From assembly GCA_964640175.1 (NCBI GenBank), contig CAZXFW010000004.1:193053-257052 (forward strand): DNA of 64,000 nt. The letters are read 5' to 3'. The DNA is from JACKDX01 sp964640175. GTDB lineage: Bacteria; Myxococcota_A; Polyangia; Polyangiales; GCA-016699535. The notes under the pieces are model-generated. The model did not search any database. It was given only the letters and a program-made list of their open reading frames with translations, and was not told the DNA's origin. A program made the position numbers and the translations under genes. This document shows positions 9,128 through 19,300 of the stretch, in pieces. The first letter of the stretch is position 1. Each line of letters begins with the position of its first letter.

Positions 9128-10153
9128 TCATGTTGTTAGAGGCGAAGCTCGATGTAAAATACGAGCTACCACATCAAAGAGTTCTTGGGGCACATATTGC
9201 CCAACCATGCGACGAGACAACTGATGACTGATCTCGGCATCCTGTATTACAGGAATATGCATAGCGATTGCCATTGCTTCCAAATGTTGTGCTGACATTT
9301 CACGTCGTGCCACTGCAAGTATTTGTGGAACACTGCCTTCACTATACTTTAAAGCCACCGCAGTCGACATGGAATCGGATACCAAAACACACGCCTCGTC
9401 CATGTTCACATCCTCAAAATCTTCACGCCATCGGGATTTTCGAATGTGCTTCTGCTGCGGATCTCCCTCCTCTTCTTTTTGCTCCTGATACACTTCGCGA
9501 CGCGTCATGCGATGCTCACGCAAAAAGCGCCAATGCCGATACCCCAAGTCGAGCACTGCCAGAATTCCTATCAAAAGAGCAATTCGTACTAGGAAATTCC
9601 CTACGACAGAAAGAATGCCATATGGCAATCCATGTACATCACTTCTCGCTAACCGCATGAGCTCATCCGCGTCAGCATAAAATGTCATTCCTGCAAACAC
9701 AGCAATAATCATAAACGCCATTACCAATTTCACAGTCTCCATACATGTGTAAACCGAAAAAAGATTTTGCATGTTACGAGAAACACTTAACCGGCGCACA
9801 TCAGGCAAAACCAAACTTGGCACGATTGCCCCTTTTGTTTGGATGAGGCCAATACCAAGAGCTGTCACTACCATTGCCAGTCCGATGGGCCATAGCTCCC
9901 AAGCAGACTCGGTTAAGGTTTGCCAAACAATTGAAGAAACGCTTGCCGTTTCTTCGCCCTGGACTACGCGTAAAGCACGATCATAGGACACATTAAAATT
10001 GTGATAGAGTTCGGAAGCACAGAAGTAGGCACCTACAATTGCTCCCAAGAACGTTGCTGCACACGTCAGTTGTGCAGAGTAAGGCCATTGTCCTCTCTGA
10101 CGCACTTGTCGGAGCCGTTTTGGTGTAGGCTTATGCGTACGAGGCCCTGCCAC
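9128..10153 (-). CDS. FlhB/SctU-like export-apparatus protein without NPTH autocleavage site
   Basis: 341 residues. It begins with the family-typical cytosolic leader (KPTPKRLRQVRQRGQ), then four transmembrane helices up to about residue 205, and a cytosolic linker with RREVYQEQKEEEGDPQ like FlhB/YscU. In the C-domain the segment before AVALKY, normally NPTH, reads D260-S-M-S263. The catalytic Asn and Pro of autocleavage are therefore gone. No other flagellar or type III secretion gene is in the window. The start is GTG, only 8 bp from the divergent aminotransferase start. The product sits upstream of priA-def-fmt in one run. It may be an orphan or repurposed switch protein; function unknown. 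Confidence 0.88.
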   Translation of the reverse strand: MAGPRTHKPTPKRLRQVRQRGQWPYSAQLTCAATFLGAIVGAYFCASELYHNFNVSYDRALRVVQGEETASVSSIVWQTLTESAWELWPIGLAMVVTALGIGLIQTKGAIVPSLVLPDVRRLSVSRNMQNLFSVYTCMETVKLVMAFMIIAVFAGMTFYADADELMRLARSDVHGLPYGILSVVGNFLVRIALLIGILAVLDLGYRHWRFLREHRMTRREVYQEQKEEEGDPQQKHIRKSRWREDFEDVNMDEACVLVSDSMSTAVALKYSEGSVPQILAVARREMSAQHLEAMAIAMHIPVIQDAEISHQLSRRMVGQYVPQELFDVVARILHRASPLTT

Positions 10154-10161
10154 GTACTAGC

Positions 10162-11364
10162 ATGTATCACAAACCTATGTTCTCGGCTCGCTCAAACTAC
10201 CAACACACGCACAATCCGCTCGAAATCTTGCGACAACGCTTTATGCAAGAGCATGTATCTGTGGTTGATCTCAGCCATAGTGACCCCACTCGCATCGGGC
10301 TGATTTACCCTGAGATCACACTGCCGCTTCCCACGCATCCACCTGTGATTCCCTATGTTGCAGACGCCTTTGGGCTCTCTTCTGCGCGCATGGCCGTTGC
10401 TGCGGAATTAAAGCGCCAAGGCGCATCCGTAGACAAAGACCAGATCGTACTTACGGCAAGCACAAGCGAGGCGTATGCTTTTTTATTCAAGTTATTATGC
10501 GACCCTGGAGACGAGATACTGGTGCCACGTCCCAGTTATCCTTTGTTTGATTATCTGGCTCAAGCTGAAAGCATCTCACTTACACCCTACCGTCTGCACT
10601 GGGATGGGCAATGGCATCTCGATATTTCCGACATCAGGCGACACATCACTTCAAAAACGCGTGCCATTGTTGTTGTAAATCCCAACAATCCTACGGGGTC
10701 CTATCTAAAGCACAACGATCTTCAGGCGCTGCTAGAACTCAATATGACATTAATAAGTGACGAGGTTTTTTCGCCCTACACACTGACAGATAATAGTCAT
10801 ATTTGCCGAAGCATCCTTACACACACAACCAGTTGTGATGACCAGACATTGCAATTCGCATTGGGCGGCATATCAAAGCATCTTGCACTTCCACACCTTA
10901 AATGCGGATGGTTATGTGTTAAAGGAAATTCTTCCTTAACCAAAGAAGCCTTATGGCGCCTCGAATGCATCGCTGACACATTTTTATCAGTCAATACACC
11001 TGTACAACATGCGCTCCCCAACCTTTTAGCTTCCGCACCTCAAATCCAAGCACAAATCATGCAGCGAATTGTCTCGAACCTTTCCAGGCTTAAAACCCTA
11101 TGCGCACAGCAACGAAGTCCCATTACATTGCGCAGCCCTGAAGGAGGCTGGTCCGCAGTCATCCAACTTCCCAGCGTACATACAGACGAAGAATGGGCGC
11201 TTTCCCTGCTTGAGTCTCGCCATGTATATATTCAGCCTGGGTATTTTTATGACTTTATGGAGCCTGCATGCATGGTGCTCAGCCTTCTCACTGAACCGCA
11301 GTCATTCCAATTTGGAATCGAACAGCTGTATCAGCATGTTGAGAAAACATGTGCACAGTCATAG
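10162..11364 (+). CDS. PLP-dependent aminotransferase, class I/II
   Basis: 400 residues, fold type I aminotransferase. Visible landmarks are the PLP-ring region TASTSEAYAFLFK, the NPNNPTG motif, DEVFSPY, and the Schiff-base lysine in GGISKHLALPHLKCGW. The substrate cannot be read from the sequence; the family includes aspartate, aromatic and alanine aminotransferases. The start at 10162 is very close to the divergent gene, so part of its promoter must lie inside the FlhB-like gene; the ATG five codons later is an alternative. Its stop is 4 bp from the convergent cystathionine beta-synthase stop. Confidence 0.9.
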   Translation: MYHKPMFSARSNYQHTHNPLEILRQRFMQEHVSVVDLSHSDPTRIGLIYPEITLPLPTHPPVIPYVADAFGLSSARMAVAAELKRQGASVDKDQIVLTASTSEAYAFLFKLLCDPGDEILVPRPSYPLFDYLAQAESISLTPYRLHWDGQWHLDISDIRRHITSKTRAIVVVNPNNPTGSYLKHNDLQALLELNMTLISDEVFSPYTLTDNSHICRSILTHTTSCDDQTLQFALGGISKHLALPHLKCGWLCVKGNSSLTKEALWRLECIADTFLSVNTPVQHALPNLLASAPQIQAQIMQRIVSNLSRLKTLCAQQRSPITLRSPEGGWSAVIQLPSVHTDEEWALSLLESRHVYIQPGYFYDFMEPACMVLSLLTEPQSFQFGIEQLYQHVEKTCAQS

Positions 11365-11368
11365 TATT

Positions 11369-12745
11369 TTATGAAGAAATACGTTTTGCAAGATAATCAA
11401 TTAAATCAATCTTGGTAATGATTCCCATAATCTTGTCGTTGTCTTTGACAATTGCCATACGTGCATCGTTAAGAACTCCTTGCAAGAGTTCCAACTTAGT
11501 CTGAGGCGTCACCGTCGTATAGTCATGCTCTACAAGTGGACCAATTTCACTCGAAAGCGAGTGCTCTCCACTGTACAAAATTCTCAACAGATCTACCTCC
11601 GCAACAGCACCCACAAGCTTTTCTTGTTCCAGAACTGGAAGTTGTGAAATTCCGTGGTTTTTAAGCCGTGCAATCACCGCCTTAATGCTGTCTGTAACCT
11701 GCGCGGTCACCACCTCGCCTTTTGGTTTTATTTTCAGAACGTCTGCTACCACACCCAAGCCAGGCTGTTCATCGAGAAATCCATTTTGTTGCATCCACTG
11801 ATCATTAAAAATTTTCGATAAATATTTGGCGGCCCCATCAGGCAAAAGCACTACAATATTCTCACGCTTATTACGTTGCTTGGCATACTTCAACGCACCG
11901 GCTACCACTGCCCCTGATGAGCCACCCACATAGAGCCCTTCTAGTCTCACCAAGTCCCTCGCCATAAGGAAACATTCCTTATCATCGACTCTCTGGATGT
12001 CATCCAAGATGTTGAGGTCAATCGTGGAAGGAATAAAATCCTCGCCAATGCCTTCAACTTTATAGGAAAAGGGTTTGGTAAGGCGGCCATCTTTCACAAA
12101 ATCATAATAAAGTGACCCAACAGGATCTACACCAACAAGCTGTATACTGGGTTTCTTTTCCTTGAGGTAACGCCCTGTTCCTGTAATGGTGCCACCTGTA
12201 CCCAGACCTGCAATAAAAACGTCAAGTTCTCCGTTGGTCTGCTCCCATAACTCGGGACCGGTGCTGTAGTAGTGCCCATTGGGATTGTCCTGGTTGTGGT
12301 ACTGGTTAGCATAAAAGCTTCCCGCTGTTTCTTTATGTAACCGTTTAGCAACGGAGTAATAACTGCGTGGGTCTTCGGGCTCAACGGCGGTGGGACACAC
12401 GACAACTTTCGCCCCAAACGCCTGTAGACTTGCGACTTTCTCCTCAGACATCTTGTCAGGCATCACAAATATACAACGATAGCCACGTACCGCAGCAATC
12501 ATGGCCAGCGCAGCACCGGTATTTCCGCTAGTTGCTTCGATGATTGTCCCACCGGGTTTTAGTTCTCCCCGCGCTTCTGCCTGATCGACCATATATCGGG
12601 TCATACGGTCTTTCATGGACCCAGCAGGATTAAGAAATTCACATTTGACGTAAATGTCTGCGGCAACGCCTGTGGTTACCCGATTGAGCTTAATCAGCGG
12701 GGTATGCCCTACTGCATTAAGAATACTTGTTATGGTGCCGTGCAT
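11369..12745 (-). CDS. cbs: Cystathionine beta-synthase
   Basis: 458 residues. A PLP enzyme that condenses serine (or an activated serine) with homocysteine to cystathionine. The N-terminal synthase domain has the Schiff-base lysine in NPAGSMKDR, the substrate loop TSGNTGAA and the PLP-phosphate loop GLGTGGTITG. The C-terminal part holds a pair of CBS domains (about 335-455), the usual regulatory module. AGGAGA lies at good distance before ATG 12745. The 5' end overlaps tsaD by 16 bp. The cystathionine gamma-synthase/lyase-type gene at 26067 could act in the same transsulfuration route. A cysteine synthase with CBS domains is the alternative reading. Confidence 0.93.
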   Translation of the reverse strand: MHGTITSILNAVGHTPLIKLNRVTTGVAADIYVKCEFLNPAGSMKDRMTRYMVDQAEARGELKPGGTIIEATSGNTGAALAMIAAVRGYRCIFVMPDKMSEEKVASLQAFGAKVVVCPTAVEPEDPRSYYSVAKRLHKETAGSFYANQYHNQDNPNGHYYSTGPELWEQTNGELDVFIAGLGTGGTITGTGRYLKEKKPSIQLVGVDPVGSLYYDFVKDGRLTKPFSYKVEGIGEDFIPSTIDLNILDDIQRVDDKECFLMARDLVRLEGLYVGGSSGAVVAGALKYAKQRNKRENIVVLLPDGAAKYLSKIFNDQWMQQNGFLDEQPGLGVVADVLKIKPKGEVVTAQVTDSIKAVIARLKNHGISQLPVLEQEKLVGAVAEVDLLRILYSGEHSLSSEIGPLVEHDYTTVTPQTKLELLQGVLNDARMAIVKDNDKIMGIITKIDLIDYLAKRISS

Positions 12746-13779
12746 GCTGCTTCTCCTGCCTGACCTAACTCACTTCTAGAAAACGCTGTTGCATCGATAC
12801 CCGTTTGTTTGCCTTTTGCCAATAATAGAGCACCTGTATATGCAATCATCGCAGCATTGTCTGTACAGTAATGAATCGGTGGAATAAACAATCCAATTCC
12901 TTTTCTATCGGCCGCTTCTTTAGCGCGTGCGCGCAATCCTCGATTGGCAGCAACCCCACCCGTAATAACCCACTGGTCGATTCCACACTGCTCCAATGCC
13001 ACTAAACTTTTATTGATCAACACATCACTCACAACATACTGAAAAGAGGCACACAGATCTGCCATCGCTTGCTCGTCTTTAGGATGACCGTTTACACGCA
13101 AATGCTGTGCAACGGCTGTTTTCAACCCCGAGAAACTGAATTCCACACGATTGGTTTGGACCATGGGGCGCGGTAGCTTCACTGCCGTAGGTCTACCTTG
13201 CTGGGCTAACCGATCCACGATTGGACCGCCGGGATACCCAAGACCTAACATTTTTGCCACTTTGTCGTAGGCTTCTCCAGCAGCGTCGTCTCGAGTTTGA
13301 CCGAGCAATGTCACAGCATCGACGTCTTTCACTTCAAACAGGGCTGTATGTCCGCCACTTACAAGCAACGCAATAAAAGGAAAACGAGGAACCTGACTCT
13401 CTTCGCCACGTGCATGCAGAAACACTGAAAAAAGATGTCCAAGTAAATGGTCTACCCCAACCATAGGTAACGATTGTGCATAGGCTACTGCCTTAGCAGC
13501 CTGCACTCCAACAAGAAGCGCACCAATAAGCCCGGGGCCTTGGGTAAATGCGACCGCATCAATCTCTGTTAATCCCTTGGGAAGTTGGGCATATGCTTGT
13601 GTGACAACGGGAACCAACGCTTGCATGTGTGCACGAGCTGCAAGCTCCGGCACGATGCCCCCATAAGGAGCATGTTGCTCGATTTGACTAGAAACCACAT
13701 TGGACAGCACTTCTCCGTGTTCGTTAACAACCGCAGCCGCAGTTTCATCACACGAAGATTCAATGCCTAACACAATCAT
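12730..13779 (-). CDS. tsaD: tRNA N6-adenosine threonylcarbamoyltransferase
   Basis: 349 residues. It transfers the threonylcarbamoyl group to A37 of ANN-decoding tRNAs, working with TsaB/E. The N-terminal ATPase-like fold starts LGIESSCDETAAAVV. The metal-binding HAxxQ/HMQAL and HLLGH motifs, the GGHTAL loop and GGVAANRGLRAR are visible. ATG 13779 was chosen because it overlaps the upstream TGA by one base (TGATG) and matches family length; a TTG three codons earlier is possible. It is co-transcribed with a lipoprotein gene upstream and cbs downstream. Confidence 0.97.
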   Translation of the reverse strand: MIVLGIESSCDETAAAVVNEHGEVLSNVVSSQIEQHAPYGGIVPELAARAHMQALVPVVTQAYAQLPKGLTEIDAVAFTQGPGLIGALLVGVQAAKAVAYAQSLPMVGVDHLLGHLFSVFLHARGEESQVPRFPFIALLVSGGHTALFEVKDVDAVTLLGQTRDDAAGEAYDKVAKMLGLGYPGGPIVDRLAQQGRPTAVKLPRPMVQTNRVEFSFSGLKTAVAQHLRVNGHPKDEQAMADLCASFQYVVSDVLINKSLVALEQCGIDQWVITGGVAANRGLRARAKEAADRKGIGLFIPPIHYCTDNAAMIAYTGALLLAKGKQTGIDATAFSRSELGQAGEAACTAP

Positions 13780-14381
13780 CACAAACAACCAGAAGCGCTA
13801 AGTTCCAAGGGAAAGAGTCCAAAATAATCACCGTCTCTCTCATCGCCTTTACCAACAACGATCCGCAATTCCGCTTTATCTCCATCGAGAGCAGACCAGA
13901 ATAACATAACATCGCGATCTTGCAGCTCACCATGTTCCATACGTGTTGTATAAATATAATTGCGAATGCGTTCAGCCCCTGGAAAGTCATACTGACTTAG
14001 AAGATCATGTTGGAGAGGCTCAATCACATCAAAGAACGTGCAATCGAACGCCTCATCGCTACTTGTCAGTACTCCCGCCCACGTATCCGTGTCTTCTGGG
14101 GTCATACATCCTCCCAGTTCGGGAGCAAAACTCACATCTATCGTTGTCCCCGCAATAAACCCTCTTCGAATAAAAGAGCAGTTGGTATCATTGCAGTCCC
14201 CAGCCGGCTCATCACTCCCAACTACGGTTCCACAATACCTGTGCCCAGAACCAACCCCAAAATCATCGGGATCATGACATCCCATCACAAAAACCCCTGC
14301 CGTCAGTAAAACGAGCCAAAAACTGCCTTCGTGATACTCTTTAATCGACATGAGCTTGGGTCTGTTTTGGGATCTAGCCAT
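13779..14381 (-). CDS. Predicted lipoprotein of unknown function
   Basis: 200 residues (or 190 from the internal ATG at 14351). A signal peptide ends in a lipobox-like V-M-G-C, so the mature protein is probably lipid-anchored. It has seven further cysteines, consistent with disulfides in an extracytoplasmic domain. No family recognised. Neither start has a clear Shine-Dalgarno. It directly precedes tsaD with a one-base overlap, which suggests transcriptional linkage rather than shared function. Confidence 0.72.
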   Translation of the reverse strand: MARSQNRPKLMSIKEYHEGSFWLVLLTAGVFVMGCHDPDDFGVGSGHRYCGTVVGSDEPAGDCNDTNCSFIRRGFIAGTTIDVSFAPELGGCMTPEDTDTWAGVLTSSDEAFDCTFFDVIEPLQHDLLSQYDFPGAERIRNYIYTTRMEHGELQDRDVMLFWSALDGDKAELRIVVGKGDERDGDYFGLFPLELSASGCL

Positions 14382-14446
14382 TCGGATGTAGACACGTATG
14401 CGGACGTCAGTCTAGCGTATTTCTGCTGAAAGGAAACCGTAAGTCA

Positions 14447-15466
14447 ATGAAAGCCTGGCAATTGCAACATGCATTTGGGCTTGAGAACCTCACGTGTGTT
14501 GAGCTACCACAGCCTGAACCAGGCCCTGACGACGTTCTTATACGCGTGCTTGCTACCTCGTTGAACTATCGTGACCTGCGAATGATCACGGGCCAGTACA
14601 ACCCAAAGCAACCTCTTCCCTTGATCCCAGTATCCGATGGCGTGGGAGAAGTCGTTGCCTGTGGAAAAAACGTTCAAGGTATTCGAAAAGGCGATCGTGT
14701 CGCTGCTCTCATGGTGCAGGGATGGATGTCTGGTCCACCGACATTGGATTTCATCCGTCATCGTACATTGGGGGGGCCTTTACCAGGCATGCTGCAAGAA
14801 TATGTCGTTTTGCCACAGAACGGCGTGATCCATGTACCACTACACCTGAGTGATGAAGAAGCTTCAACGCTTCCATGTGCAGCACTCACTGCATGGAGTG
14901 CATTAATCACCTTAGGAAAACTTGAATCAGGACAAAAAGTACTTGTTCAAGGAAGCGGAGGCGTCTCCGTATGTGCATTGCAAATCGCTCGTGCCCAGGG
15001 AGCCCACGTATTAGCGACATCACGTAGTGACGAAAAACGAAAAAAACTTGAATCCCTTGGTGCCGAATACACCATCAATTATACGGAAACAAAGAACTGG
15101 GGCAAATGGGCACGCACGATTGGAGATGGACAAGGTGTCGATCATGTCATTGAAGTAGGAGGAGAGCACACGCTGGGAGAGTCCCTGCAAGCCGTTAAAC
15201 CAGGGGCACACATTAGCATCATTGGAGTCTTATCTGGAACAATGGCTCATATAGAACTTTTGCCAATCCTTATGCGTCAAATCTGTGTGCAGGGAGTTTT
15301 TGTTGGACACAGAGAAGGATTCACAGCTATGAATGCTTTCTTGGCTCACCATCACATTAAACCAGTCGTAGGAAAAACCTTCTCATTTGACGAAGTGCCT
15401 GCTGCATTTAATGAATTTCAAACGAGTTCACATTTTGGAAAAATTTGCGTCCGTGTCACAGACTAG
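14447..15466 (+). CDS. Medium-chain dehydrogenase/reductase, quinone-oxidoreductase-like
   Basis: 339 residues. An N-terminal GroES-like domain (LNYRDLRMITGQY, GVGEVVACG) is followed by a Rossmann domain with the dinucleotide loop GSGGVSVCALQIA. The catalytic-zinc Cys/His of classical alcohol dehydrogenases is not at its usual place (NYRD replaces the C-G-S/T-D segment) and the structural four-Cys zinc lobe is missing. It is therefore probably a zinc-independent NADPH-dependent reductase. AAGGAAACC precedes the ATG. The 3' end overlaps the start of hslO, so the two are translated as a pair. The substrate is unknown. Confidence 0.9.
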   Translation: MKAWQLQHAFGLENLTCVELPQPEPGPDDVLIRVLATSLNYRDLRMITGQYNPKQPLPLIPVSDGVGEVVACGKNVQGIRKGDRVAALMVQGWMSGPPTLDFIRHRTLGGPLPGMLQEYVVLPQNGVIHVPLHLSDEEASTLPCAALTAWSALITLGKLESGQKVLVQGSGGVSVCALQIARAQGAHVLATSRSDEKRKKLESLGAEYTINYTETKNWGKWARTIGDGQGVDHVIEVGGEHTLGESLQAVKPGAHISIIGVLSGTMAHIELLPILMRQICVQGVFVGHREGFTAMNAFLAHHHIKPVVGKTFSFDEVPAAFNEFQTSSHFGKICVRVTD

Positions 15467-16316
15467 TTCCCACATAGATCAAGTTGTTCGGGCTATGACC
15501 GACGATGGCAGTTTCCGTGTAATTGTAGCCAATACCTCAGACACATGCCGCGAAGTCTGCCGTCGCCAGAAAGTTCACGGAGAAACAGCTTCACTATTAT
15601 CACAACTGATCACAGGAACTGTATTAGTTCGAGAAACCATGGCCCCCTGGCTTCGTGCACAAGCGATTGCCGTGGGCTCTGAACGCGAAGGCAGGCTTAT
15701 TGCGGATGCCTACCCAGATGGGTCAAACCGGGGATTAGTTCAACGCAATGAGAGTGGAACATTCAACTTTGGAGGTGGAGCATTGCTGCAAGTGATGCGC
15801 GGACTCACCAATGGCAAGACCCACGAAGGCATCATCGACATGGAAGGCGTAAAAGACATTAGTGAAGCACTGATGAACTACATGCAGCATTCTGAACAGA
15901 TCAACTGCGTCATCAACGTTGATGTATCTCAAAAAAAAGGAACCATCGAACAATCCGGTGGCTACATCGTGCAGTTGCTCCCCGAAGCCACGCGCCCAGC
16001 GCACATGATCATGACAGAGCGTCTCCATACATTTCCCACCATGACCGACATCTTTAAGCAGAATACCCCCTGGCTGACGTCGTTACTCGATGAGATTTTG
16101 TACGGCATGCCCTATACAGTGTTAGAAAAATCGGATCTACGGTTCCAGTGCCAGTGTAGCCAAGCCCGTGTGCTTACAAGTCTAGCAAGTCTTGATCGAG
16201 AGACGATTCGAGACCTTATCAGCGTCAACAATGTGCTTGAGATCGAATGTGACTATTGTGGAGAAACCTATCAGATTTTTGCTGAGAAATTACGTAGTTT
16301 GCTCAGCGAAAACTAG
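15453..16316 (+). CDS. hslO: Hsp33 redox-regulated chaperone
   Basis: 287 residues from the proposed GTG. A cytosolic holdase activated by oxidation. The N-terminal domain (IDQVVRAMTDDGSFRV...) and the C-terminal zinc centre with CQC and, about 30 residues later, CDYC are intact. The frame is open upstream to an ATG at 15387, but that would add about 22 residues absent from the family. GTG 15453 has GGAAAAA about 10 nt upstream and gives normal length with a 14-bp overlap of the reductase gene. The stop TAG shares the palindrome CTAG with the convergent kinase gene stop. Confidence 0.93.
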   Translation: MSQTSSHIDQVVRAMTDDGSFRVIVANTSDTCREVCRRQKVHGETASLLSQLITGTVLVRETMAPWLRAQAIAVGSEREGRLIADAYPDGSNRGLVQRNESGTFNFGGGALLQVMRGLTNGKTHEGIIDMEGVKDISEALMNYMQHSEQINCVINVDVSQKKGTIEQSGGYIVQLLPEATRPAHMIMTERLHTFPTMTDIFKQNTPWLTSLLDEILYGMPYTVLEKSDLRFQCQCSQARVLTSLASLDRETIRDLISVNNVLEIECDYCGETYQIFAEKLRSLLSEN

Positions 16317-19300
16317 AGGGCCTGCCGAGTCGCAGGTGCTTTTAGACTTGCTGAAGCGTGTTTCCACCGCAGGTAAGCTTCAGCGTCACCTGCATCAGCC
16401 GCGTGCAGTGCAGCTTTTTTGTAGCGATCAGAAGCAATGTCCACATGCCCTTCCATTTCATCGACACTCCCCATCACACCCAAGACCAATGCCATCAACG
16501 CAGGCGCTTCAGCCTTTTTAGCAAGCTCATAAGCTTGTGTCAGAATGCGCTGGCCTTCTTCAATATCACCAATATCGATGAGCGTTTCTACCAGACGCAC
16601 TGCAATTTCAGATTCCCGGTCAGGAACTTGATCCTTTAATGCATTCCACGCGCGACGCAGAGCATTGGCTGCACCTATTTGATCGCCTTCCGCAATTCTG
16701 ACCCGAGAGATAGCAATGTGGGCATCTGCAATCACATCTGCATCCCCGCAATTGCTGGCAATCTCTAATGCGCTTCCTAAAAGTCGGATGGCATCCCGCC
16801 TACGCTCTCTACGCGCACCAACTCGGCCAAGCACGTTTAACATGCGCGCACGTTCCACACTTGTAAGCGAGGCAAGATCAAGCGCTTCTCGAAGTACGCC
16901 GTCTGCTCCACCATAGTCTTCCAAAAGCTCCAATGCCTCACCCAACTTACGACTAAACCCTATAATGGCACTATCGAGAGTCACATCACCTGTTTCCCAA
17001 AGCTCCCGACGTGCGAGTTCTAAGCCGTGACGAAACGCATACACCGCTGTCTCAGGGCTGCCACGTGTCAGCGCGGCCCCCCCCATACGCTCCAATAGCA
17101 CCATGGCGGTCATGAACTCACCGCCTCGCGAGGCATGCTCTGCCCGCACCTCTAGAGGCGCTTGCTGGGCACTCACAATCTGTAAAGCCTTTGCATGTAA
17201 TTCCATACGGGCTGCGGCAGGAATTGATGACTCCACCAAATCACGAATAAACGGATGAGCGATCTGCAACTCATCGTTACGGGCATACAACAACTCACTG
17301 CGCAACAAGGTATCGACCCCCATATTGATATCGGGATCGTTAATCAATTTTTCCACATCTTGCTTGGAACATCGTTCACCAAGCACAGCCACTGCCTGCA
17401 ATACTCTTCGAGCAGCCACATCCAAGCGTTCGATACGTTGTAAGATCATATCAGATAAACGCGGCAAACCTTCATCGTCATCGGGAGTGGCCAGCCCAAA
17501 CCCTCGCATTTGCTCGATATACAAAGGGCTAAATCCCTCTTCATAGATGACACCAGGTTGCTTTTTGGATTGAACCGTTTGTAACCCAAATGTTCCTGAA
17601 AGAACTTGGTTCGCTTCCTCAGCACGGAGGGGCTTTAGTGGAATGGTAACGCTTCCTTCTATGTCGTCTTTTGCCGATGAATCATTGGCGATGACTACCA
17701 ACACACTCATGTCTTTAAGATAGTGCGTCAAAAGCGACACTACTTGTCGAGATAACGCATCACATCGGGCCAAATCATCGATGAGCAACACGACTCTGCC
17801 TGTAATTGCATGAGCACTTGCCATGCGCACACTTGCGGCCACGGCATAGGCTACAGCTCCCGCACGTGAACGATTTGGCATGCCCCTGATTCCATTGGGT
17901 TGAACAACTTCATGCAACCCTGCTTTTGCTAACGCCTCATCAAAGGCCTTGTCCTGTGCGATGAGCGTGCTTAGACGATCTTCAGGAATGCCCATTAATC
18001 CACTGATAAGGCCACGAATAGCCCAATAAGGCACCAATGCGCCGCTTGGATGAGGGCCTGCGGCAACTACCACATCACCAAGCTTTGAGCAGCGATCAGC
18101 AATCTCAGACAATATCCGCGTTTTTCCCATCCCCACTTCACCGACAAAACGCACAACTGTAGAACGCTTTGTCCCTTGCGTACGCAGCACTTCAAAACGC
18201 TCAAGCTCGGCATTACGACCTACAAGCTTTCCACGCACACTCATCACAGGTGGTAAACTGACAGGCGGCCTGGAACCCATCACGGGTTGAACAGACGAAA
18301 TGGCTCCTCCAAGGCGCATACCGCAGTCTGCACAATATTTCATCGAGGGCGTCACCGTCGCGCTGCAAGCTGGACAACGACGAACTTCATCTGCGTCTGA
18401 CTTAAGTGAATCCAACACTTGACGAATCTCAGCAGCCATTTCATCTGCAGTGGCGTAACGATCTTCTCTGTCTTTGCTGAGCGCACGCAGCGTGATCTGC
18501 GCAAGCTTATCAGGGATGTTGCGCAGCGGAGCCACCTGACGTGGATCAGGCACTGGTTCCGTCAAATGGCGTAAAGCCACTTTAGTGGGAGTCTCGTCCT
18601 CAAACGGTAGCCTCCCGGTCAGTAGCTCAAACAAAAGAACGCCTACCGAATACAAATCTCCTCGGCCATCAATGTCTTCCCCTCTCGCTTGCTCAGGTGA
18701 CATGTAATCAGGCGTGCCGCAAACCAGCCCCGGTGAGGTGACCGACGTTGCGGTTGGCTCCAAGATCTTGGCCAAGCCGAAATCCACAACCTTAACAAAA
18801 TCCCCCCCACGACGTTGCCGTTGTAAAATGATGTTCTCCGGCTTCAAATCACGATGCACCACGGACAGCTCATGTGCCTCCGCAAGCGCCGCAAGCACAC
18901 TTTCTAGAATTCGACAGATCCGAGCAAAGGAAAATGGTCCCTCCTCTTGCATGACCATCGCCAAATCATGGCCATGAAGGTATTCCATCACCAAATGCAG
19001 CAATCCGTCATCCGTACGACCAAAATCAATGATGCTCACGCTGTTTGGATGGTTCAAACGGCTGGCAGCCCGAGCTTCTGTGTAGAACCGTGCCACAGAG
19101 GCCTCGTCACCAAGTAAATGTTGATGAATCACCTTAATCGCGACCGTACGACCAAGCATCGTCTGGTTGGCTCGATAAACCCGACCCATGCCTCCTACAC
19201 CAATTGATTGCTCGATACGATACGCACCGTTAATCACACGGCCGATGAGTGCATCTTCGTTTGCAGTTAAACTGACCGCCGCGCCACAGCGTGGACAAAA

